Shown: piece by piece, positions 50,556-59,865 of the stretch
How positions within the stretch are numbered: the stretch's first letter is position 1
Layout: every line of letters starts with the position of its first letter
NCBI GenBank assembly: GCA_965276755.1
Contig: OZ255625.1
Span: 124,001 to 188,000, forward strand
Direction: 5' to 3'
DNA length: 64,000 nucleotides
Origin: CAJCIS01 sp965276755
GTDB lineage: Bacteria > Pseudomonadota > Alphaproteobacteria > Acetobacterales > Acetobacteraceae
Notes under the pieces: model-generated
Database searches by the model: none
The model's input: the letters and a program-made list of their open reading frames with translations, nothing else
Told to the model about the DNA's origin: nothing
Translations under genes and position numbers: made by a program

Positions 50556-51935
50556 ATGGCACAGGCCACATCGCAGCGCAGTTGGTTGGACCGCCTATGG
50601 GCGGGCGTGTTTGCGCGCGCACCGTCCGGCGAGATGACGGGACCCGAGCGGGCCTGCGCGCTCGCCACCGCATTGCTGTCCGAGCGCGGCGAGGCCTCAG
50701 GCGCCGCCCTCTCGCGTGAATTGACGTTGTGCTTGCAGGCAATGGGTTCGCAGGATCGCCTGAACGTGTTGCACATGATCGGCGAGGGATTTGCCCCGGA
50801 CCCGGCAAACCTGCGCGCGGCCATCGAGGACTACGTGGCCACCCCCACACCCGACACAATCGCCCGTCTGCACGAGGCCGCAGAGCCACCGCGCCAGGAA
50901 TTACTAAGGCGCATGAATATGGCGCCTGGCGGCACCTCCCTGTTGGTGGCGTTGCGGCGCGAATTGCTGGGTCATCTGAAAACCGATCCCGATTTGCGCC
51001 CGCTCGACCACGACCTGCTGCATCTTTTCTCCAGCTGGTTCAATCGCGGCTTTCTGGAATTGCGCCGCATCGACTGGCAGACCTCCGCCGCCATTTTGGA
51101 AAAGCTCATTACCTACGAAGCGGTGCACGAGATCGAGGGCTGGCCCGATCTCCGCCGCCGCCTGTTGCCGGACCGGCGCTGCTTTGCCTTCTTTCATCAT
51201 GCCTTGCCGACCGAGCCGCTCATTTTCGTCGAAGTTGCGCTGACGAATGGGCTGTCCGATGCGGTGCAGCCGTTGCTTGCCCAGCCGGAAAACGAGGCCG
51301 GTTGTTCTGCCTCGGATGCGGACAGCGCAATCTTCTATTCCATTTCCAACTGCCAGGAAGGCCTGCGCGGCGTCAGCTTCGGCAATCTGCTGGTCAAGCA
51401 GGTGGTCGAAGAATTAAAGGCGGAGTTGCCGCAATTGAAGAGCTTTGCAACGCTGTCTCCGATGCCGGGCTTTGCCGCCTGGCTGCAGGCCGAATTGTCG
51501 ACGGATCGGCCACCCCTGACCGCCGAGGACATCGGCGGATTGCCGCAACAATCTTTGGCTGAAGCCTTCGCTCAGCTCACCACGGGCCAGTGGTGGGAGG
51601 ATCCTGCGCGTACGGTGCTGCTGCGTGCACCTGTGATGCGCGCCGCCGCGCTGTACCTGACGCGCGCCGCACAGGGGGGCACGAGGATCGATCCTGTCGC
51701 GCGCTTCCATCTTGGCAACGGAGCCAGACTTGAGCGGATTGACTGGCTTGGCAATATTTCCGCGCGCGGAATGCGAGAGTCTTGCGGTATCATGGTGAAC
51801 TACCTCTATGATCCCGCCACGATCGAGGCCAACCACGAAGCGTTCGTAAACACCGGCCATATCGTGCGTTCGTCCAGCGTGGACGGGCTTGCCACGGGAC
51901 GGCGCACAAAGCAGGCTGGCGCAAAAGCTGCCTGA
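50556..51935 (+). CDS. malonyl-CoA decarboxylase
   Basis: A 459-residue MCD-family enzyme that converts malonyl-CoA to acetyl-CoA and CO2. It has an N-terminal helical domain to about residue 170 and a GNAT-like catalytic domain. Family motifs: LTNGLSDAVQPLL, AIFYSISNCQEGLRGVSFGN (with the catalytic Ser/His region), SPMPGFAAWL, and near the end ARFHLGNGARLERIDWLGN and NYLYDPATIEANHEAFVNTG. Its stop overlaps the frame of the next gene, which starts at 51977 with a strong RBS, so it is co-transcribed with an MFS transporter. Confidence 0.93.
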   Translation: MAQATSQRSWLDRLWAGVFARAPSGEMTGPERACALATALLSERGEASGAALSRELTLCLQAMGSQDRLNVLHMIGEGFAPDPANLRAAIEDYVATPTPDTIARLHEAAEPPRQELLRRMNMAPGGTSLLVALRRELLGHLKTDPDLRPLDHDLLHLFSSWFNRGFLELRRIDWQTSAAILEKLITYEAVHEIEGWPDLRRRLLPDRRCFAFFHHALPTEPLIFVEVALTNGLSDAVQPLLAQPENEAGCSASDADSAIFYSISNCQEGLRGVSFGNLLVKQVVEELKAELPQLKSFATLSPMPGFAAWLQAELSTDRPPLTAEDIGGLPQQSLAEAFAQLTTGQWWEDPARTVLLRAPVMRAAALYLTRAAQGGTRIDPVARFHLGNGARLERIDWLGNISARGMRESCGIMVNYLYDPATIEANHEAFVNTGHIVRSSSVDGLATGRRTKQAGAKAA

Positions 51936-51976
51936 TGCCGCCCCGGATTGCGCGGCCGGTGCACAAGGAGGATGCG

Positions 51977-53251
51977 ATGGCGGGTCGGACGAGGCTGTCC
52001 AGCCAACAGATAACCGGCTTCTGGGCAGCTTGGGCGGGTTGGATGCTGGATGGCATGGACAGCTTCATCTATGCGCTGGTGCTCGCACCCGCGATGCGGG
52101 AGTTGCTGCCCAGATCAGGCTTTTCCGCGGAGCCACGTGACGTGGCGTTTGCCGGGTCATTGCTGTTCGGCCTTTTCCTTGTGGGGTGGGGCTTGTCCTT
52201 CATCTGGGGGCCGATTGCGGACCGCTTCGGGCGAACCCGCACGCTGGCCGGTACCGTGCTGATCTATTCGGTATTTACCGGGGCTGCATACTTTGCGCAG
52301 AACGTCTGGGAACTTGCGGCCTTTCGCTTTCTCGCCGGCATTGGCATCGGCGGCGAGTGGGCAATGGCCGGCACATACGTTGCCGAAGCGTGGCCGGAAG
52401 ATCGCCGGCGGCAAGGTGCGGGATATCTGCAGACCGGCTATTACGCAGGCTTTTTCGCCGCCGCAATCCTTAATGCCACGGTGGGTGCCGCCTATGGCTG
52501 GCGGGCGATGTTTCTGTGCGGCCTGACCCCTGTGGTGGTGTCCATCATGACGCTATTGCGCGTGAAGGAGCCGGCGCGATGGCAGGCGGCACATGGAGCG
52601 GTCGGTTCCCGTTCGCCGCTTGCGCAGATCCTTTCTGCACCGCTGCTGCGCCGCACATTGGTCAATACGACACTGGTTGCCATTGCCATCGTCGGCCTGT
52701 GGGCGGGTGCGGTCTATGAACCGACGGCGGTGATCAAATTGGCGACCGCCGCGGGACAGACGCTGCCCCAGGCGGTGCGCACCGCCTCCTACGCGACCGG
52801 GCTTTTATCGGTGGGCACAATTCTCGGCTGCCTGATATTGCCCACGATTGCAGATCGGCTCGGCAGGCGGGCGACGATGGCGATCTACTTCGCGGGCATG
52901 GCAATGACGATTGCCCTTTCCTTCGGCTGGGCATTCTACCGGCCCCCCCAAATCGCCTTGCCGGCCTTTCTGACCATGCTGTTCTTCCTTGGACTATTTG
53001 GCGGCAATTTCGCGCTGTTCAGCTTGTGGCTGCCCGAACAATACGCGACCCAGGTGCGGGCGACCGCCTTCGCCTTCTGCACTTCGATCGGCCGCTTCGT
53101 CGGCGCCGGCGTCAATTTCGCACTGGCTGCGGGCGTTGCACATATGGGAACGTTGGGCGTCCCGGTGGCGCTGACCTCGGTCGCGTTCGCGCTTGGGTTG
53201 CTGGTCGTGCCTTGGGCTGTGGAAACGCGCGGGCAGGTTTTGCCCGCCTGA
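51977..53251 (+). CDS. MFS metabolite transporter
   Basis: A 424-residue major facilitator with about 12 membrane helices. The cytoplasmic loop signature is GPIADRFGRTRTL between helices 2 and 3 and LPTIADRLGRRATM between helices 8 and 9. The first helix contains GWMLDGMDSFIYALVLAP, whose DxxD motif occurs in the sugar-acid/aromatic-acid MFS group. The ATG at 51977 is chosen over 51935 for its AAGGAGGATGCG. It follows the malonyl-CoA decarboxylase gene, so the substrate is probably a dicarboxylate such as malonate (inference). Confidence 0.88.
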   Translation: MAGRTRLSSQQITGFWAAWAGWMLDGMDSFIYALVLAPAMRELLPRSGFSAEPRDVAFAGSLLFGLFLVGWGLSFIWGPIADRFGRTRTLAGTVLIYSVFTGAAYFAQNVWELAAFRFLAGIGIGGEWAMAGTYVAEAWPEDRRRQGAGYLQTGYYAGFFAAAILNATVGAAYGWRAMFLCGLTPVVVSIMTLLRVKEPARWQAAHGAVGSRSPLAQILSAPLLRRTLVNTTLVAIAIVGLWAGAVYEPTAVIKLATAAGQTLPQAVRTASYATGLLSVGTILGCLILPTIADRLGRRATMAIYFAGMAMTIALSFGWAFYRPPQIALPAFLTMLFFLGLFGGNFALFSLWLPEQYATQVRATAFAFCTSIGRFVGAGVNFALAAGVAHMGTLGVPVALTSVAFALGLLVVPWAVETRGQVLPA

Positions 53252-53326
53252 CGTGGGGGGCCAAAGGCGAGACACCAATCCCTGCTTTATTGTACCAGTA
53301 AGCCGACAGATTGGCTGTCAGAGTAA

Positions 53327-53432
53327 GGCTGGGGGAGATGTGCCATCCCCCCCCAGACCCCCCGTCTTTATTTAAGGCGAGGCCTGATAAATGACGGGGG
53401 GTCTGGGGGGGGATGGCACATCTCCCCCAGCC
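53327..53432. terminator. family A long palindrome, convergent gap
   Basis: A near-perfect example: GGCTGGGGGAGATGTGCCAT at the left end is matched by ATGGCACATCTCCCCCAGCC at the right, with CCCGTC/GACGGG inside. It separates converging genes. Confidence 0.8.
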
Positions 53433-53474
53433 TTCCTCGCCTGGTTCATGTGTCAGTTTCAACGCAGGTTGGTA

Positions 53475-54674
53475 TTAATTGGCGCTCTTGGCGTCCGCCC
53501 CGCCATATTTCAACTCGAATATTCCGGGCGGCGGACCGTAGGCTTGCGAAATCGCGCCGTAGAGACTGCCTTTGTAGCCAAAAACAACGTTGGACGGTCC
53601 ATACCTTCCCGTGCGTCCGAATTCCGCCAGGTTGTGGAAAATCCAGCTTCCCTGACCCACCGGCGGCGTGATCTGAAACACGCTACCGTAATAGAAATCC
53701 TGGTCGCCGAACACCGTTCCCAGCAATGACCCTCCCGGCCCTTCAATGTCCGGGCATGGCGAGAACTGGTGATCACGAATCCTCAGCAGGCGAGTCCTGG
53801 TCCAGCCGCCTTGATTGGGCACAATCTGGAACAATTCGCCCGCGCCCAGCCCGTTGGAAAACGAAGCCCCGTAAAGCGTGCCGCTTGAGGCAAGCACCAG
53901 GCATGCAGGCACGCGGCGCCCGGTGCCCGTGACCACGCGAACCGATGCGCGCGACCCTTGTGGCGTGACATAGACGATGCGATAGCCATACGAATTGGCG
54001 ACGTAGAATGCGCCGGTGCTATCCGGGCCTGCAATCGAAACGGGGCTGCCGCCCCATCTGTTGCCATCGAAGGCGACCAACGTCTTGATCGACCATGCGC
54101 CGCCCTGGTCCTGCGAAAGCCTGAACACCGTGCCACAGCCTGTATATGGACAATTTGTCGAACCGCCGGAGGTAATGCCGTAGAGCGAGCCATTGCTGTA
54201 GATCAGGTTCGATCCCGCCGCGCCCGGATAAACGCCCGTTGGAAAAATGGCCAGCACCGTGAAATTCCAGGCGCCCCCTCCATTGGTCGGCGGTGCCAGG
54301 CTGAACGCCGGATAGCCGCCGCCGCCGGGGTTGGTGCTGGTGCCGTAGAGAACGCCATTCGGGCCGAGCGTCAGCGAAGCGACGGGGTTTGCGCCATCCC
54401 TGCCATTCTGAAACTTGTAGAGAACGTTGTAGGACCATTTTGTGCTGCCGCCGGCGGGCGGTTTGAGCGCGTAGATGGTTCCGCAACCCAGAGCGCATCC
54501 GGAGCCACCGCCATCTGCGGTCGTTCCATAGACCGTGCCATCGGGGCCGGTGATGACGCCACTGCTGCCGTAGGAGCCGTTCTTGTAGTTGTGGATGAAT
54601 GTGAGCTTGGCGGCCCGAACGGGCTGAGCGGCTACGCACGCCAGAAAAATCGCTGCGTACCCATACCTGCGCAT
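53475..54674 (-). CDS. secreted GloVer-repeat protein
   Basis: A 399-residue exported protein with repeated units of about 50-60 residues of the GloVer type (GPDGTVYGTTADGG, CGTIYALKPPAGG, LGPNGVLYGTSTNPGG, CGTVFRLSQDQGG), which predict a beta-propeller or ladder. The signal peptide is MRRYGYAAIFLACVAAQPVR, with AA as likely cleavage. ATG 54674 has GGGGAG upstream. Cysteines are few and paired in GCALGCG and CPYTGCG. Function is unknown. It is a paralogue of the protein at 60127-61341. Confidence 0.8.
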   Translation of the reverse strand: MRRYGYAAIFLACVAAQPVRAAKLTFIHNYKNGSYGSSGVITGPDGTVYGTTADGGGSGCALGCGTIYALKPPAGGSTKWSYNVLYKFQNGRDGANPVASLTLGPNGVLYGTSTNPGGGGYPAFSLAPPTNGGGAWNFTVLAIFPTGVYPGAAGSNLIYSNGSLYGITSGGSTNCPYTGCGTVFRLSQDQGGAWSIKTLVAFDGNRWGGSPVSIAGPDSTGAFYVANSYGYRIVYVTPQGSRASVRVVTGTGRRVPACLVLASSGTLYGASFSNGLGAGELFQIVPNQGGWTRTRLLRIRDHQFSPCPDIEGPGGSLLGTVFGDQDFYYGSVFQITPPVGQGSWIFHNLAEFGRTGRYGPSNVVFGYKGSLYGAISQAYGPPPGIFELKYGGADAKSAN

Positions 54675-54793
54675 GTCGCTTGCTCCCCTCAGAGGCCGTC
54701 CGTATGAGGTTGCAGGCAGCCTACACCAACGAATGCGAGAGACTGAGCGAAATCTTGTGACATTGTCATGTTCCCCGTTCGGACCGACAGGGA

Positions 54794-55960
54794 TCATCCG
54801 TCCTGGGCGTTGACGACGAACCTCTCCAGCCGATCCATCGCCTCGTGCAACAGCGGCGGCGTTTTCGCGTAGCACAGACGCACCAGCCCCTCAGCACCCG
54901 CGCCGAAGCTCGTGCCCGGCGCCATGCCGATCTTGGCCTCATGCACCGCGCGCTTGCAGAAATTGAACGTGTCTCTCACGCCCTCCACCCCGAACATCGT
55001 GTAGAACGCGCCTGCGCCGGGAATTGCGCGCACACGCGGCATGGCGGCCAGGCGCTCTGCCACGATGTCCCGCCCGGTGCGGCAATGGGCGACGAAGGAG
55101 GCGATGAAGGGCTCGCCATCCTCCAGTGCCGCGATGCCGGCAGCCTGCATAAATTCCAGTCCGCCGCTGGTATTGAACTGGATCAGTTTCTCGAACGCGC
55201 CTGTGCAGCCTTGCGGGTAAATCAGCCAGCCGATGCGCCAGCCGGTCATCGCCCAGGATTTGGAGAAGCTGTTGACCACGAATAGCGGGTCGTCATTGCG
55301 CGCGATTTCCAGAAAGCTGAAGGCAGCCGGGCGGTCATAGACGATGCGGTGATACACCTCGTCCGACAGCAATGCGATGCCGCGCGCACGGCAGAAATCC
55401 AGCAGCGCGCTCGCCTGGTCACGCTCGATCATCCACCCCGTCGGATTGCCGGGCGAGGCGACATAGATCAACCGCGTGCGCGTAGTGCACGCCCCAAACA
55501 CCGCCTCCAGATCGAGGCGCCAGCCATAGGGCCCGTGCGCCATTGCCACCTCGCGCACGGCCGCACCATTGATCTGCAGCGCGCGCACCACGTTGGGCCA
55601 GCATGGTGCAATGGCTACGGCATGATCGCCCGCGGCAACGGTGGCTTGCGCCACCTGCATCACGGCGTTCATGCCCGAGAACGTGAAGGCGATGCGATCA
55701 TCGGCAACTGCCACGCCGAAGATGCGCGCGTGGTAGGCGGCAATCGCCGCGCGTGTCGCCGGCGTGCCGCGATTATCCGAATAGAAGGTGCGGCCTTCGG
55801 CAAGCGCGCGACTGGCGGCCTCACAAATGAAGGCAGGTGTCGGCACGTCGGGTTCGCCCGCCCACATGGGGATGATGCCTGGCACACGAAAACCTTCGCG
55901 GAACATGTCCAGGATCGGGCTGTCGGCGAGCTCTTCGATACCGGCGCGGATGATACTCAC
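54794..55960 (-). CDS. class I/II PLP-dependent aminotransferase
   Basis: A 388-residue fold-type I aminotransferase. The PLP lysine is in NSFSKSWAMTGWRIGW near residue 230; other markers are YSDNRGTPATRAAIAAYHAR, SGMNAVMQVAQATVAAGDHA, ASPGNPTGWMIE and LLSDEVYH. It begins at a GTG (55960), overlapping the LLM gene's stop in GTGA. It belongs to the aspartate aminotransferase-like group; the amino acid is not deducible. Tight coupling with a flavin monooxygenase suggests they act on the same organic substrate. Confidence 0.9.
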   Translation of the reverse strand: MSIIRAGIEELADSPILDMFREGFRVPGIIPMWAGEPDVPTPAFICEAASRALAEGRTFYSDNRGTPATRAAIAAYHARIFGVAVADDRIAFTFSGMNAVMQVAQATVAAGDHAVAIAPCWPNVVRALQINGAAVREVAMAHGPYGWRLDLEAVFGACTTRTRLIYVASPGNPTGWMIERDQASALLDFCRARGIALLSDEVYHRIVYDRPAAFSFLEIARNDDPLFVVNSFSKSWAMTGWRIGWLIYPQGCTGAFEKLIQFNTSGGLEFMQAAGIAALEDGEPFIASFVAHCRTGRDIVAERLAAMPRVRAIPGAGAFYTMFGVEGVRDTFNFCKRAVHEAKIGMAPGTSFGAGAEGLVRLCYAKTPPLLHEAMDRLERFVVNAQDG

Positions 55961-57009
55961 GCGGGCGATGTCTCCACAAGCCGGACGACGCGCGGGCGCA
56001 CTTCATGGGCAAAGCGCACCATTTCTGCTTCGAAGGGTTGGAATTGCAGCATGAAGAGTTCGATGCCCGCGCGAGAGAATGCGGCGATGCGCGCGGCGAC
56101 CTGATCGTAATCGCCCACAAGCCCGGCCGCGGTGCCGCCATTGGTGCCGACCACCGGCGCCTCGCCCGAACCCAGATGGCGGAACATGACGTTGGCCGGA
56201 TCGGTGGCCGCCAGCGTGCGCGCCAGCAGCGGCGCATCCTGCCGTGCCAGATCGAGCGCATATTCCAGCGCCTCCTGCGCCTCCGCCGCATTCGGCCGCG
56301 CAATGACAAAGGCGGACATGCCAAAGCGCAGCGCCGCACCCGCGCGAGGGCGCGCGCGTGCGTCGGCCACCAGCGCCTCGATCTGCCCCAGGCTTTGGCC
56401 GTTCAGGAACCACACATCGGCCGCTTGCACCGCAAGCGCGCGCGCCGGCTCGCTCTCGCCGCCCGCATAAATCAGCGTGCGCGGCGCCACCGGCCGCAGC
56501 TTGAGCGCATCAATCGTGAAATGGTCGCCATGCGCAGTCACGGTCTCGCCCGCCAGCAGGCGCCGCACGATGTGCAGCCATTCGCGGCCGTAGGCGTAGC
56601 GCGCGTCGTGCTCGGGGAATGGCAGGCCGGTGCGTTCCAGCTCGGTCTTGAACCAGGCATTGACGAAGTTAATGGCAAAACGGCCGCCGGAGATATCGGC
56701 AATCTGCATCGCCATCTTGGCGAGCACAGCGGGATGAAACAGCAGCGGCTTGATGGCGGCGATAATCTCGATGCTATCGGTTACAGCGGCCAGCGCGGCA
56801 CACGCTGTCCAGGTCTCCAACTGGGCGCGGTCGTCGTCGCGCACGTGGAAAAGATGCTGCGCCACCAGCGTGGAATCAAAACTCAGCGCCTCTGCCTGCA
56901 GCACTAGCCGCTTGTTGCGCGCCCAGCTTGCATCGGGCGGGTCTTCGGGGTGGAATAGCGAGCCTGCCGCGCCGGAGACCAGCGCCCAGATGCCGAAGCG
57001 GGGGGTCAA
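55957..57009 (-). CDS. LLM-class flavin-dependent oxidoreductase
   Basis: A 350-residue luciferase-like TIM barrel. Characteristic regions: LVAQHLFHVRDDDRAQLETW, AAIKPLLFHPAVLAKMAMQ, INFVNAWFKTELERTG and GGESEPARALAVQAADVWF. Similar enzymes (SsuD, DszA, NtaA types) use reduced FMN to oxidise sulfonates, sulfides or chelators; substrate unknown. The start is a TTG at 57009, weak in RBS. Its stop overlaps the aminotransferase GTG by four bases. A family B palindrome precedes it. Confidence 0.88.
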   Translation of the reverse strand: MTPRFGIWALVSGAAGSLFHPEDPPDASWARNKRLVLQAEALSFDSTLVAQHLFHVRDDDRAQLETWTACAALAAVTDSIEIIAAIKPLLFHPAVLAKMAMQIADISGGRFAINFVNAWFKTELERTGLPFPEHDARYAYGREWLHIVRRLLAGETVTAHGDHFTIDALKLRPVAPRTLIYAGGESEPARALAVQAADVWFLNGQSLGQIEALVADARARPRAGAALRFGMSAFVIARPNAAEAQEALEYALDLARQDAPLLARTLAATDPANVMFRHLGSGEAPVVGTNGGTAAGLVGDYDQVAARIAAFSRAGIELFMLQFQPFEAEMVRFAHEVRPRVVRLVETSPA

Positions 57010-57013
57010 GGAA

Positions 57014-57055
57014 GGTTTGTTCTTTTTTGAAAAAAAGAACCAAAAAACTTTTGCA
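57014..57055. terminator. family B palindrome between fhs and the LLM gene
   Basis: GTTCTTTTTTGAAAAAAAGA followed by ACCAAAAAACTTTTG. It lies downstream of fhs on the minus strand and just before the LLM start, fitting a terminator of fhs. Confidence 0.7.
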
Positions 57056-57057
57056 TG

Positions 57058-58728
57058 TTAGAAGAGTCCTTCGATTAGGCCGGTCGGGCCAAGGCCTATG
57101 CTGTTGGCGGCGGGTACGCGCGGCAGGCCGGGCATGGTCATGATGTCACCGCACAATGCAACCACGAAACCCGCCCCGGCTGACAGGCGCACATCGCGCA
57201 CCGGCAAGGTAAATCCCTCCGGTGCGCCCAGCAGCGTGGGATCGGCCGAAAAGCTGTACTGCGTCTTGGCCATGCACACGGGGAAATGCCCGAAGCCGTC
57301 AGCCTCATACGCGCGCAGCTTGCGCGAAGCTGCCTTGTCGAACGCCACGTCCTTGGCGCGGTAAATGCGCTGCGCCACCGTGCGTATCTTTTCCTCAAGC
57401 GGCATCTCCGGCGCATAAAGCGGCCGGAACGTCCCGCCATCCTCCAGCTTTCCCAACACGACGCGTGCCAATTCCGCGGCACCGGCAGCCCCGTCCGACC
57501 AATGCCGGCAAGCCACGACCGGCACCTCCAATGGTGCCAGCATCTCGCGCAAAGCGGCCAACTCGGCGGGCGTATCGCCGGTGAAATGGTTGACCGCAAC
57601 CACGACAGGCAATCCGAACGCGCGCATGTTCTGTACATGCCGCACCAGGTTGGGCGCACCCCGCCGCACCGCCTCCACATCCTCGCCAGCCAGCGCGGAT
57701 TTCGCCACGCCGCCATGCATCTTCAGCGCCCGGAGTGTGGCCACAACCACGCTCAGATGCGGCGCAATGCCGGCGCTCGGACACTTGATGTCGCAGAATT
57801 TCTCCCCGCCAAGATCGGCGCCGAACCCGGCCTCCGTCACCACGATATCGGCCAGGCTGAGCCCAAGCCGCGTCGCAATGACGCTGTTGCAGCCATGCGC
57901 GATATTGGCGAACGGTCCGCCATGCACCAGCGCGGGCGATCCCTCCAGCGTTTGCACCAGGTTCGGCCGCAGCGCGTCTCGCAGCAGCACCGCCATGGCA
58001 CCAGGTGCGGCAAGATCAGCCGCCGTCACCGCGCCGCCTCCGCGATTGCGCGCCACGATCACCCGCGCCAGCCGCGCCTGCAAATCATCAAGGTCGCGCG
58101 CCAGGCAGAAGATCGCCATGACTTCGCTGGCCACGGTAATGTCGAACCCGTCCTCCCGCGCCGCGCCGTTGCCGCCGCCGCCGCCGCCGAGCGATACCAC
58201 CACCTGCCGCAGCGCGCGATCATTGACATCCTGGCACCGCTTCCACGAAATGCGGCGCGCATCGATGCCCAGCGCGTTGCCCCAGTACACGTGATTGTCC
58301 AGCAGCGCGGACAGCAGGTTGTTCGCAGCCGTGATCGCGTGGAAATCGCCCGTGAAATGCAGGTTGATCTCCTCCATGGGTGCCACCTGCGCCCGACCGC
58401 CCCCGGTTGCCCCGCCTTTCATGCCGAAGCACGGCCCCAGCGAGGGCTCCCGCAGGCAGATCATCGTGGCCCGCCCCGCCGCATTCAGCGCATCGCCCAG
58501 GCCGATCGTGGTCGTGGTTTTGCCCTCCCCGGCGGGCGTGGGGCTGATGCCGGACACCAGCACCAGCTTGCCTGTCGGTGCGCCAAGGGTGGCATCGATG
58601 CCGGCGCCGATTTTTGCCTTGTAGCGACCGTACGGCTCGACGAACTCGGCCGCAATGCCCGCCCGCGCCGCGACCTCGGCAATCGGGCGCAGCGTCACAG
58701 TCCGCGCGATCTCAAGATCGATGCTCAT
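57058..58728 (-). CDS. fhs: formate-tetrahydrofolate ligase
   Basis: A 556-residue enzyme that makes 10-formyl-THF from formate, ATP and THF. The ATP-binding loop TPAGEGKTTTTIGLGDAL lies near residue 65. Family motifs follow: REPSLGPCFGMKGGATGGGRAQV, INLHFTGDFHAITAANNLLSA, WGNALGIDARRISWKRCQD and GGPFANIAHGCNSVIATR. ATG 58728 has GGGGGATTGGCC upstream. The open frame above it is repeat DNA. It feeds C1 units into purine and serine metabolism. Confidence 0.96.
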   Translation of the reverse strand: MSIDLEIARTVTLRPIAEVAARAGIAAEFVEPYGRYKAKIGAGIDATLGAPTGKLVLVSGISPTPAGEGKTTTTIGLGDALNAAGRATMICLREPSLGPCFGMKGGATGGGRAQVAPMEEINLHFTGDFHAITAANNLLSALLDNHVYWGNALGIDARRISWKRCQDVNDRALRQVVVSLGGGGGGNGAAREDGFDITVASEVMAIFCLARDLDDLQARLARVIVARNRGGGAVTAADLAAPGAMAVLLRDALRPNLVQTLEGSPALVHGGPFANIAHGCNSVIATRLGLSLADIVVTEAGFGADLGGEKFCDIKCPSAGIAPHLSVVVATLRALKMHGGVAKSALAGEDVEAVRRGAPNLVRHVQNMRAFGLPVVVAVNHFTGDTPAELAALREMLAPLEVPVVACRHWSDGAAGAAELARVVLGKLEDGGTFRPLYAPEMPLEEKIRTVAQRIYRAKDVAFDKAASRKLRAYEADGFGHFPVCMAKTQYSFSADPTLLGAPEGFTLPVRDVRLSAGAGFVVALCGDIMTMPGLPRVPAANSIGLGPTGLIEGLF

Positions 58729-58802
58729 GGCCAATCCCCCGGGGCAATTTCTTCGTGTCCCGGACCGCGTAGCGGGGCGCCGCGTGGAAGGCGAGGAAGG
58801 AA

Positions 58803-58915
58803 GGCCTTCTTTTTTGAAAAAAAGCAGCAAAAAACTTTTGCTCCCTGTCGCTGCGAACACCCATAAGCCCCTGAGATAAAAGTTTTTTGGTCCTTTTTTT
58901 CAAAAAAGGACTGCT
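58803..58915. repeat. two family B palindromes upstream of fhs
   Basis: CTTCTTTTTTGAAAAAAAGC near 58807 and GGTCCTTTTTTTCAAAAAAG near 58889, mirror-image partners in the same head-to-head layout as at 23529-23633. The gap is divergent (fhs minus, DDAH-like gene plus). Confidence 0.65.
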
Positions 58916-59010
58916 TGCCTTTGCCTTATGCCGCCCCACCGCGCTAAGGGAGCGGCCTTCGCGCTCGAGCCGGCCTGTCGCGCACCCACCCTGCCTTCAT
59001 AGAGCGAGAA

Positions 59011-59865
59011 GTGACCCCAAAACCGATCATCATGGTCGTCGATCCTGCGCATTTCGACGTCAGCTACGTCATCAACCCCTGGATGAAGCCCGGCGCCTGG
59101 GCGGCTGACCCCGCGGGCCACGCGGCCCAGGCCCGTGCCGGCTATGACGCGCTACGCGGGGCACTGACCGCCGCCGGCGCCCTGGTCGAACCCATCCCCG
59201 GCGTGGCGGGCCAGCCGGACATGGTCTTCCCCGCCAATGCAGCGGTCGTGCTCGATGGACGCGCCATCGTTGCGCGCTTCGCCTGTGCCGAACGCCGCGG
59301 CGAGGAACAACCCTACCGCGCTGCCCTGTCCACCTACATCGCGCGCGGAATCCTGGACGAGGTCGCGATCTTCCCCGAAGGCTGCTTCCAGGAAGGGGCG
59401 GGCGATGCCATCTGGGACGTCAACCGCCAGTTCTTCTGGGCCGGCCATGGCCAGCGCTCGACGTTTGCGGCCACGCGCGAACTCGCCCGCTTCTTTGACC
59501 GGCGCGTCGTGGCACTCGAACTCGCCACCCCGCAATTCTACCATTTGGACACGTGCTTCTGTCCGCTCAGCGGCGGCGAGGTGCTGTTCTACCCGCCCGC
59601 CTTTACGCCGGACGCGCTCGCCCTGATCCACGAACACGTCGCCCCCGAGCAGCGCCTGGAAGCCAGCGCCGAAGATGCCGCCGCCTTCTGCGTGAACGCG
59701 GTCAATCTCGGCCGCACCGTGGTCATGGCTCGTGCGCCCGACCATGTGCGCGCCATGCTGACCGAGCGCGGCTACAAGGTCAGCGACGTCAATCTGGACC
59801 CGTTCATTCTGTCCGGCGGGGGCGCTTATTGCATGACGTTGCGATTGGATCGACGCAGCCGCTGA
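59011..59865 (+). CDS. DDAH/amidinotransferase-family hydrolase
   Basis: A 284-residue guanidine-modifying enzyme of the pentein fold. Family markers: MVVDPAHFDVSYVINPWM, FPANAAVVLDG, the catalytic His in FYHLDTCFCPL near residue 179 and the probable nucleophile Cys in SGGGAYCMTLRLD near 275. Dimethylarginine dimethylaminohydrolases and arginine deiminase-like enzymes share this layout, hydrolysing arginine derivatives to citrulline. It starts at a GTG (59011) with GAGCGAGAA upstream. Exact substrate unknown. Confidence 0.85.
   Translation: MTPKPIIMVVDPAHFDVSYVINPWMKPGAWAADPAGHAAQARAGYDALRGALTAAGALVEPIPGVAGQPDMVFPANAAVVLDGRAIVARFACAERRGEEQPYRAALSTYIARGILDEVAIFPEGCFQEGAGDAIWDVNRQFFWAGHGQRSTFAATRELARFFDRRVVALELATPQFYHLDTCFCPLSGGEVLFYPPAFTPDALALIHEHVAPEQRLEASAEDAAAFCVNAVNLGRTVVMARAPDHVRAMLTERGYKVSDVNLDPFILSGGGAYCMTLRLDRRSR

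Noticed and set aside
57286..58866. A 526-codon open frame opposite fhs
   Set aside because: Antisense of fhs without recognisable motifs.
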